Assembly (NCBI RefSeq): GCF_017254915.1
Contig: NZ_JAFKCT010000004.1
Location: forward strand, 124,001 to 188,000
Source of the DNA: Algoriphagus oliviformis
GTDB lineage: Bacteria > Bacteroidota > Bacteroidia > Cytophagales > Cyclobacteriaceae
Direction: 5' to 3'
DNA: 64,000 nt
This document shows, piece after piece, positions 8,476 through 16,444 of this stretch; the stretch's first letter is position 1, and each line of letters opens with the position of its first letter. The notes beneath the pieces are model-generated. The model did no database searches, was not told where the DNA came from, and saw nothing but the letters and a program-made list of their open reading frames with translations. The position numbers and the translations under genes were made by a program.

Positions 8476-9090
8476 ATGGAAGCTACAGAAGAGAAGATTT
8501 CGCATCAAATCAAGGCTAAGCCAAGGGGCAGCTTGTTTTTCCCGGAGGACTTTAAGTCCTGCGGAAGTGACGAGGCTGTACGGGTAGCCCTACATCGAAT
8601 GGTGAAAAATGGAGCGCTTGACCGCATCGCGCAGGGGATTTATACCCTGCCCAAACATTCCGACCTGATCGGCAAAGTATATCCTTCCATAGAGGAGGTA
8701 GCGCAGGCCATTGCCAAACGTGACCGGGCCCGGATCATACCCACCGGTGTCTATGCCCTGAATGCGCTGGGGCTTTCTACCCAAGTACCTACCAAAGCGG
8801 TCTATCTGACAGATGGAGCCGCAAGGCTGGTAAAAGTGGGTAACCGCACTATCCTGTTCAAAAGGACAAGCCCCAAGAACCTTTCTGTAAAAGGAAGCCT
8901 GAGCGGTCTTGCAATTCAGGCCTTGAAGTCAATCGGTAAAGATCAGGTCATCGACACCGAAATCGAAAAGATTCTTTTCATTTTGCAAAAAGAAGACAGT
9001 TCTAATCTGGAGCATGACAAAAGTTTGGCTCCTGCGTGGATTTCAAAAATCTTTGATCAAGCCTTGAAAAAGAAGCAATATGTCCGTTGA
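8476..9090 (+). CDS. AbiEi/DUF6088-type antitoxin and repressor
   Basis: This 204-aa protein fits the AbiEi-like (DUF6088) antitoxins of type IV toxin-antitoxin systems. Residues 8-60 form a winged helix-turn-helix (EAVRVALHRMVKNGALDRIAQGIYTLP). The rest is the antitoxin region, including the typical segment IIPTGVYALNALGLSTQVP. The known role is to bind its own promoter and to oppose the nucleotidyltransferase toxin. The gene lies right behind a perfect palindrome and overlaps the toxin gene by 11 nt. It appears intact, whereas the toxin gene has a frameshift. Confidence 0.85.
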   Translation: MEATEEKISHQIKAKPRGSLFFPEDFKSCGSDEAVRVALHRMVKNGALDRIAQGIYTLPKHSDLIGKVYPSIEEVAQAIAKRDRARIIPTGVYALNALGLSTQVPTKAVYLTDGAARLVKVGNRTILFKRTSPKNLSVKGSLSGLAIQALKSIGKDQVIDTEIEKILFILQKEDSSNLEHDKSLAPAWISKIFDQALKKKQYVR

Positions 9091-10098
9091 TTTTTTCCAA
9101 TTAGCCAAAGAAGATCGGCAGGAGATTTTCAATGAGATCTTTCGTCAAAAAAACATCAGCCCCCTTGCCATCGAGAAAGACTGGTGGGTAGTACAGACCC
9201 TTCGATTGATCTTCGAAATGGATGTCGCGAGCGCTTTGGTATTCAAAGGAGGTACCTCGCTAAGCAAGGGATGGGATATTATTGAGCGCTTTTCGGAAGA
9301 CATTGATCTGGCTTTGGACAGAAGATTTCTTGGTTTTACGGGCGATATGGGCAAAACCAGGTGGATAAACTTAGAAGGGCCTCTCACCAGTTTATCAGAG
9401 AGCAGTTTTTTCCAGCGCTCCGAGCGAAGTTTGAAGAGGCAGGTTTGCAAGAAGTGTCTTTCCACCTACCAGTCAGCACTTCATCGGACAAAGATCCTCA
9501 GACTATTGAGATCAGCTACCCATCCGTCTTGTCCCAGGCTTCGGATTATATCCACCCCAGAATATTGATCGAAATCGGCAGTCGATCCCTTCATGAGCCA
9601 TTCACACGCAGGTCGATCAGAAGCTTTGTGGGAGAATATTTTGAGGGGAGGCCTTTTGCGGATAGCGCTTCATCGATTCCCTGCGTCAATGTAGAGCGCA
9701 CCTTTTTGGAGAAGCTCTTTTTACTGCATGAGGAGTTTCAAAAGCCCCATCCCTCCATCCGGACACATAGACTGAGCAGGCACCTCTATGACATCGAAAA
9801 AATCATGGGAAGCGAGTACTCCGAGAAAGCCCTCGGTTCTGCAGAACTCTACAAAGAGATTGTGAAGCACAGAAGTAAACTCACCCGAATCAATGGATTG
9901 GATTACAGCCTGCACGCTCCCAAACACATGAACATCATCCCGCCCACCTCCATCTTGAAAGTCTGGGGAGAAGATTATAAAATCATGCAGGAACAGATGA
10001 TCTACGGAAAATCGCTTTCTTACAATGAACTGATCGAAAAACTAACCCAACTTCAAAGTAAAATCAACCGATTGGATTGGGAGATAGATTTAGGGTAA
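9080..10098 (+). pseudogene. AbiEii-type nucleotidyltransferase toxin, split by a frameshift near 9360
   Basis: The first part (frame from ATG 9080) has the nucleotidyltransferase motifs FKGGTSLSKGW at residues 56-65 and SEDIDLAL at 72-79. The family pattern stops after GDMGKTR and resumes in another frame with DKLRRASHQF at about 9364. That second frame continues to 10098 and holds the conserved VERTFLEKLFLLHEEF block. Loss of one base in the AGGTGG run at 9359-9364 would explain the shift. No canonical X XXY YYZ slippery heptamer lies at the junction, so programmed frameshifting is unlikely. The 5' frame ends at 9568 with unrelated sequence. A GTG at 9361 could restart translation of the C-terminal part, but without the nucleotidyltransferase motifs. 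The toxin is probably inactive unless this is a sequencing error. Confidence 0.82.
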
Positions 10099-10126
10099 TC
10101 CAAGTTTCAAACAAGTCATTTTCAAC

Positions 10127-13100
10127 ATGCTCAGCCTACAGCAAGCCGTAGAAATCAAAGAATCCATTTTGGCCTACCTCAAGGCCACTTTCACCTTCCA
10201 GGACAAGAAGGTTCATCAGGCTTTCTATGACTTCATCACCGATCCCCAGGACGGCATGTTCAAAGGCCCCTTTGTCTCGCTAAGACTGCCTTTCGTCAAA
10301 GCCAATGCAGAGGAGGCGGCAAACATTCCTCTGACCATTAAACCGACTTGGCCTCCCTATGATCATCAGGTAAAAGCATGGCACCGATTAAGTACCAGAG
10401 ATAAAAATCCGCAATCAACCCTGATTACGACCGGAACCGGCTCAGGAAAAACCGAGTCCTTTTTATATCCGATTTTGGACTATTGCTACGAGCAGCGGAG
10501 GCGCTTTGGCATCAAGGTGATCATCCTATACCCCATGAATGCCTTGGCCACGGACCAGGCCGAGCGGATGGCGGATATCATCCATCAAGATGATCGGCTA
10601 AAGGGGATTTTGACTGCAGGACTTTTTATCGGAGAGGGAAAGGACAATAAAAACTTTCCTACGAGCATGGGGCCAAAGAACATCATCGAAAACCGGGAGA
10701 CCATTCTCGGCTCCCCTCCGGATATTCTCCTGACCAACTTCAAGATGCTGGACTATGCCCTGATGAAGTCCAACTATCATGATCTCTGGGCGGGAAACCT
10801 CCAAGATCCTACCCTCCTTCAGTTTTTGGTATTGGACGAACTGCACACCTATGACGGTGCACAGGGGACGGATGTGGCTAACCTGATTCGAAGATTAAAA
10901 CTGAAAATCAACATTCCCAAAAATCACCTTTGCCCGGTAGGAACTTCAGCTACCATTGGTTCGGGAGTGGACGCTCCCAGACTCCTCTCGGAGTATGCCT
11001 CAAAAATATTTGGGGAAGAGCTGACTGAAGATGCCGTAATTACAGAGAACCGGCAAAAAATAGATGACTTCTTCGAAGACAGAGATCTATTGAGAGACTC
11101 ATCTCCGAGCATCAAGTCCTTGCGTGAGAGCCTGCCTGTCGCCAACGAGGGTTTCGACTCCTATGTACGGAAACAACTGGATATCTGGGGACTGCGGCTG
11201 GACAAATTATCTACCCAGTTGAGGGAGCTTCGGATTGTAAGAGATTTGGTAGAGGTGCTGAATGAAAGACAGGGAATCTACACGGTGGAGCAAGTATCCA
11301 ACCTTCTTTCCTCTAAAAACCCGGCATTCCGGGACAATTATCCCCAGTGGAACGAAACCTACCGATTTAACCCCAAGGAGGCGGCCATTCATTCTCTGAT
11401 TTCCATCATTACCATTGCCAAGGAGATGGATCTCGCGAGCCCAGCTGCTTCTCCTTTTCTCTTTGCACAAACTCATCTATGGATCAGAGAATTGAGCGGA
11501 GTGCTCCGCGCAATTGAAAACAAACCGCGGTTTACCTGGAAAGACCACATCAATCCTGAAGACAATGCCTTGGCTTTACCACCTTGGTTTTGCAGAGAGT
11601 GCGGCGCCTCCGGATGGCTCGGTGTCAAGCACGACAATAAGGAACGGTTTGAAAGGGACATCAATGATGTTTACTCCAAGTTTTTTGACAACCACAAGCA
11701 CATTTACTTTGTCAATGAAACGTCGCGGTTTTCCCAAACAGATGCCGCGATGGTGGGCTATGAGCCAACGGATCAGTTTAAGACTTACCTAAGCCCCTCT
11801 AACCTGGAGTTCAATACCGAATATCAAGAAGGGAGGGTGGGAATCACCGCATTCAAAAAAGTAAATGCGAAAGGATATGCAGAACATTACTGCCCTGAAT
11901 GCAACACAAAAAATACCGTCGCAATCATCGGTACACGGGTAGCAACCCTAAGTTCTATAGCGGTAGGACAGACCCTCTCCACTGATCTGGACGGACAAAC
12001 TGAAAAGCAAAGAAAGGTATTGGCCTTCACCAATGCCGTTCAGGATGCCGCCCACCAAGCAAGTTTTGTAGAAGCCCGAAACTATCGATTCACCTTCAGG
12101 TCTTCCTTGCAAAAGGTAATCAACCAAGCAGACCAAGCCCTCTCCTTGGCTGAGCTTGCCGATAACTTCATAGACTACTGGAAAGCCAATGCTGATGAAA
12201 GCGGTGAAAAGCCGCTGGATGCCTACTTCTATCGCTTTTTCCCCACCGATTACCTGGGAAAAGCCTCTCCCAGCGACTATCACGAAAACGGAAAATATAC
12301 GCAGGCCTTCCAAAAGGAATTTGACCATCGAGTCCGATGGGAGATTTTTGCGGAATTTGGATACAACTCCCTCATCGGTCGGACTCTGGAAAAGACCGGA
12401 TCATCAGGGGTGTTTTTTGACAAGTCCAAGATTGCCGCCCTATGGCCCCGGCTGGAGTCTTGGATATCCACGAACGACGCATCCCAGACTATTCAGCGGG
12501 ATGATTTTAATCGTTTTGTCACTCTCCTATTGCACAGGATTAGAAGCAGAGGGGCAATCAGTCATGTTTTTCTGGATAAGTTTAGAGAGAAGGACTTAAG
12601 TCTATGGGACTTAAACTGGATGAAAGATAAGCGGCACTTCCTGAACAAGCGTTTCCATCCCTCCCAGCGACTCCCCAAGCTCATCACCTATGAAAAGGAA
12701 ACCAGAGGTCTGCTTGACAGCACATTTTCGCTACATGCCAATTGGTTTCATAGCTATTTCAAGAAGTCTTTCCAACTGGCGGGAAATCATCCCGACTTTG
12801 TAAATGAGTTGTTCAGCGAAGTGATTTTGGCCTTGGAAGCGGCTGAAATATTGGACAGGAAAGTGGCCGGCCAGCAAGTAAACTTTGCAATCAATCCAGC
12901 CAGCCTGCGAATCAGCAAAAATGTCAAGCGTCTAAGCTGTGACAAGTGCGAGCATGAAATACAAACTGCGGATAATTACCTGGGGATCGAGGGAGGAAAA
13001 TGCCTCATGTATAAGTGTCCGGGCTCTTACAGCTTTCTGAGTGAGGCGGGTATTTTTCAAGAAAGCAACTACTATCAACTGGTCTATAACAGGAACAGAT

Positions 13101-16100
13101 CACCAAGGATCTATGCCGCAGAACATACCGGGCTTTTGGAGCGAAAAAACAGGGAACTGCTTGAGAAAGATTTCAAGGAGAGACCGAGGTTCAACTCAAA
13201 AAATGTCATGGTCGCCACCAGTACCTTGGAAATGGGGATCGACATCGGCACGCTAAACACCGCCATCAACAACTCCATCCCTCCGCTTCCCTCCAACTTC
13301 CTGCAGCGAGTAGGTCGGGCTGGACGTAAATCAGGTTCGGCGCTATTGGTCAATTTTGCGCAGAGCAAGTCGCATGACCTTTTCTACTATCAGGCGCCTT
13401 TGGATATGATGGCTGGTGAGGTCCATACTCCCGGCTGCTATCTGGAAGCAAAAGAAATCCTCAAAAGACACTTTTTTGCCTATTGCATCGATTCTTGGAC
13501 TTCGAAGGACAGTAAGGCAAACAATATCCCTCCAAACATCAAATTCCTGAAGCTAAGTCTGGAAAGCCTTGAAAGCGCTGATTTTTTCATGAATCGAATT
13601 TTGAACTTTGTCAAAAGCAATGAGACAATACTCTTTGATCGCTTCAAAGAACAGTATGAATTTCATGTGTCACAGTCAATCTTTGATGAGCTCAGACAAA
13701 GTTTGGACAGCGACCATTTTTACTTCTCCCATAAAAACATCTTTGATCAACTCCGAAAAGAAATTGCCGATATCCAAAAAAAGCGAGAAGAAGTCCTCAA
13801 GCGAATCAAGACTTTGAACTTGGGAACCGAAGATCCTGACCGAAAGGAACTGGAGACGGAAGCAAAAAATCTGAGTGGGATTGTCTACAGTATAAAAAAG
13901 AGAAACACACTTGAGTATTTGACTAACATCGGTGCCTTGCCCAATTACGCATTTCCCGAAACAGGAGTAACCCTTTTGGCTAAAGTGTTGGGAAACCAGG
14001 CAGAGGCAAGCACCAAAGCCCCTCTAAGCAAAGACTTTGAAATCGTTAGGGGTGCCAGTCAGGCTATTAAGGAGCTTGCTCCCGACAATTTTTTCTATTC
14101 CCAAACTTATAAATTCAAAGTCACGGGGTTAAATACATTTGACTGGACTGATTCGAACAATTCCCACACCAAACGTTTTTGTTCAAACTGCGACCATTTG
14201 GAAATCGGAACTTTCCAGCCCAGCCAGGCTACTTGCCCTAAATGTGGTGACTCTTCTTGGGGAGCAGCTTCCAACAACCACCATTTCGTAAAGCTCACCA
14301 ACGTCAAATCCTTTAACAATGAGTCGGATGTCTATTTGAAAGATGATCAGGAAGACCGGGAAAGTAATGTCTATGAAATTAGCCGGCACTTCGAGTTTAA
14401 GGCAAATCTGTCCCAAGGAGCTTGGGCGATGAAAGAAATTCCCTTTGGAATTGAGTTTGTGAAAAATACTACGATTACTGATGTAAACTTGGGCAAACAA
14501 GGACAGGTAGATGCCCGAAGGATTACCATCAACAGTTCAGAAGTTCCCGCCCATGGCTTTGTGACCTGTATGTACTGCGGCAAATCCTCTTCAAACATTC
14601 GGGAAGGGGATTACAAATTCCATTATGGATACTGCAAGCACAAAGATCGGGACTATAGGGGAGGATCCGACGATGTATTTGCCGAAGCTTTTTTGTTTCG
14701 GGAAATCCAAACCGAGGCATTAAAAATCCTACTGCCTGTTCAGGATTTTAACACTGAAGCCGAAATAAAAATGTTCCAGGCAGGAATGGAACTTGGGCTG
14801 AAAAAGTACTTTAATGGCAACCCCCAACACATTTCCGTTTCAGATTACCGGGAGTACAACCATCATACCGGAAAAATAGATCGATACTTAATTCTTTTTG
14901 ACACCGTCCCTGGCGGAACCGGATACCTGGAGAAACTTTTTGACCGTCTAAACTTCAGTGAACTGCTGAAGTTAGCCTACAATGAAATCAAGGACTGCTC
15001 TTGCCAGCATCATGGAAAAGACGGATGCTACCGCTGCATCTATTCCTACCAAAACCAGTATTACCAGCAAGATCTAAGTCGGGAAAGAGCGGAAAAACGA
15101 TTTGCCGAGATTGTCAACAAATCAGAAAGTTGGGAGTCTGTACCACACGGGCTTGGGAAAATTGCAGCAAGTGGCCAGATAGAAGAGTCCGAACTGGAAG
15201 AAAGATTTGTGAGGAGCCTAAAAATATTGGCTGAGCAAACGCCAGAATGGGAGCTCCAAGAAATAAAAGAGGATGGGCGAGTGAATTACATTCTGAAATT
15301 CAAAAACAGTTCCTCAGACCTAACTTATCATATCAGACCTCAAGTAGTGTTGGGGCCTTCTCATGGGATCCAGTTCATCACCAGAACTGACTTTCTTCTT
15401 GTTTGCACGGCAGCCTCGTTCAACGGAAAAGAATTTGAAGACCTGGAATCGATTCCAAGAATAGCTGTCTATTTGGATGGTTATCAATTCCACGCTTCGG
15501 AAGAGAACAACAGATTTCTAAACGACTTGGAGAAGCGGCAGGCCATATTAGCCAGCAATCAGTATGTTTCCTGGACGTTGACTTGGGACGATGTAGAAAA
15601 ATTCGACTCAGGGTTTATTCCAGACAGAGAGAAGCAACTTTCTGAAGACTTTCTTTTTGAGCTCTCCAAGGCCGACGGCTTCAAAGGCAGTAAGAGGATA
15701 GTCACTCAAAAATTTGGAACACAAGATCCGATCAAAGTTTATGAGACCAAAAACAATTTTGAGAGACTCCTTGCTCTTCTTCGGTTCCCAATTCCCAATA
15801 CCAATGTTTTCAACTTTTCTTGGGGCCTTTTCTTTATTTCCTTTCAGCAAAAATGGTTAAACCCCAGCTATCGTCCGGAGAAAATCCAAGAAGCTTTTTT
15901 TGAAAAAGAATATCTTGATCAATATGCGCTCGATCAAAAGACCCAAAACGCATTGATTCCATTTGGCGGAGTGCCAAAAAACGACCTCTTTGAAATGGGA
16001 GTGCTGGTCCATCTAAAGAAATGGCAACCATACTACAGGTTCAGAATAAGGTCGGCTGAAAAAATCGACAAAGGCGAGTGGAATTGTTTTTGGACTTTAT

Positions 16101-16444
16101 TTAATGCCATCCAGTTTTTTGAGGAAGTTAAAAAGCCAAACGAGGGCATCGAAGCTATCGAAAACGAATACAGCCTCGGAGAACTCTTGGGCAATTTCCC
16201 TGACGATGCCTATCACGTCCTATTGACCAAACTCTTTGAAAAAGGGGTTATAAAAAACCAGAAAGACGAAATAAAACTCTACACAGCAATCGATGACGAG
16301 GAAAACATTCTCGCGGAAGCAGGATTGATCATCGAGCATTTGAAGATAGTGTTTGAGCCCATTGATTCACAAAGTCTGATATATTTCGAAAATCACGGGT
16401 ACCAGGTTAGCAGTTTAGAGCAGTTAAAAAATTTAGAACTATGA
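10127..16444 (+). CDS. Giant DEAD/DEAH-box helicase with DUF1998 domain (DruE-like)
   Basis: The 2105-aa protein has superfamily 2 helicase motifs: Walker A TGTGSGKT near residue 103, DELH near 238, the motif III-like GTSATIG near 270, and QRVGRAGR near 1060. The two RecA-like lobes are separated by a very long insert. A C-terminal DUF1998/MZB-like module has DTVPGGTGYLEKLF and the cysteine cluster CSCQHHGKDGCYRC near 1624. Further CxxC pairs lie in the insert (CRECG, CPEC) and around CSNCD...CPKCG and CMYCG. A 450-residue extension follows the cysteine module and is unrecognised. Size and layout are closest to DruE of Druantia and to YprA/MrfA-type helicases. It overlaps the next gene by 4 nt (ATGA), so the two helicases are translationally coupled. 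Confidence 0.88.
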   Translation: MLSLQQAVEIKESILAYLKATFTFQDKKVHQAFYDFITDPQDGMFKGPFVSLRLPFVKANAEEAANIPLTIKPTWPPYDHQVKAWHRLSTRDKNPQSTLITTGTGSGKTESFLYPILDYCYEQRRRFGIKVIILYPMNALATDQAERMADIIHQDDRLKGILTAGLFIGEGKDNKNFPTSMGPKNIIENRETILGSPPDILLTNFKMLDYALMKSNYHDLWAGNLQDPTLLQFLVLDELHTYDGAQGTDVANLIRRLKLKINIPKNHLCPVGTSATIGSGVDAPRLLSEYASKIFGEELTEDAVITENRQKIDDFFEDRDLLRDSSPSIKSLRESLPVANEGFDSYVRKQLDIWGLRLDKLSTQLRELRIVRDLVEVLNERQGIYTVEQVSNLLSSKNPAFRDNYPQWNETYRFNPKEAAIHSLISIITIAKEMDLASPAASPFLFAQTHLWIRELSGVLRAIENKPRFTWKDHINPEDNALALPPWFCRECGASGWLGVKHDNKERFERDINDVYSKFFDNHKHIYFVNETSRFSQTDAAMVGYEPTDQFKTYLSPSNLEFNTEYQEGRVGITAFKKVNAKGYAEHYCPECNTKNTVAIIGTRVATLSSIAVGQTLSTDLDGQTEKQRKVLAFTNAVQDAAHQASFVEARNYRFTFRSSLQKVINQADQALSLAELADNFIDYWKANADESGEKPLDAYFYRFFPTDYLGKASPSDYHENGKYTQAFQKEFDHRVRWEIFAEFGYNSLIGRTLEKTGSSGVFFDKSKIAALWPRLESWISTNDASQTIQRDDFNRFVTLLLHRIRSRGAISHVFLDKFREKDLSLWDLNWMKDKRHFLNKRFHPSQRLPKLITYEKETRGLLDSTFSLHANWFHSYFKKSFQLAGNHPDFVNELFSEVILALEAAEILDRKVAGQQVNFAINPASLRISKNVKRLSCDKCEHEIQTADNYLGIEGGKCLMYKCPGSYSFLSEAGIFQESNYYQLVYNRNRSPRIYAAEHTGLLERKNRELLEKDFKERPRFNSKNVMVATSTLEMGIDIGTLNTAINNSIPPLPSNFLQRVGRAGRKSGSALLVNFAQSKSHDLFYYQAPLDMMAGEVHTPGCYLEAKEILKRHFFAYCIDSWTSKDSKANNIPPNIKFLKLSLESLESADFFMNRILNFVKSNETILFDRFKEQYEFHVSQSIFDELRQSLDSDHFYFSHKNIFDQLRKEIADIQKKREEVLKRIKTLNLGTEDPDRKELETEAKNLSGIVYSIKKRNTLEYLTNIGALPNYAFPETGVTLLAKVLGNQAEASTKAPLSKDFEIVRGASQAIKELAPDNFFYSQTYKFKVTGLNTFDWTDSNNSHTKRFCSNCDHLEIGTFQPSQATCPKCGDSSWGAASNNHHFVKLTNVKSFNNESDVYLKDDQEDRESNVYEISRHFEFKANLSQGAWAMKEIPFGIEFVKNTTITDVNLGKQGQVDARRITINSSEVPAHGFVTCMYCGKSSSNIREGDYKFHYGYCKHKDRDYRGGSDDVFAEAFLFREIQTEALKILLPVQDFNTEAEIKMFQAGMELGLKKYFNGNPQHISVSDYREYNHHTGKIDRYLILFDTVPGGTGYLEKLFDRLNFSELLKLAYNEIKDCSCQHHGKDGCYRCIYSYQNQYYQQDLSRERAEKRFAEIVNKSESWESVPHGLGKIAASGQIEESELEERFVRSLKILAEQTPEWELQEIKEDGRVNYILKFKNSSSDLTYHIRPQVVLGPSHGIQFITRTDFLLVCTAASFNGKEFEDLESIPRIAVYLDGYQFHASEENNRFLNDLEKRQAILASNQYVSWTLTWDDVEKFDSGFIPDREKQLSEDFLFELSKADGFKGSKRIVTQKFGTQDPIKVYETKNNFERLLALLRFPIPNTNVFNFSWGLFFISFQQKWLNPSYRPEKIQEAFFEKEYLDQYALDQKTQNALIPFGGVPKNDLFEMGVLVHLKKWQPYYRFRIRSAEKIDKGEWNCFWTLFNAIQFFEEVKKPNEGIEAIENEYSLGELLGNFPDDAYHVLLTKLFEKGVIKNQKDEIKLYTAIDDEENILAEAGLIIEHLKIVFEPIDSQSLIYFENHGYQVSSLEQLKNLEL

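Noticed and set aside
9340..9372. Programmed ribosomal frameshift in the AbiEii gene
   Set aside because: No X XXY YYZ slippery heptamer in the correct frame lies before the junction, so a simple one-base loss is the better reading.
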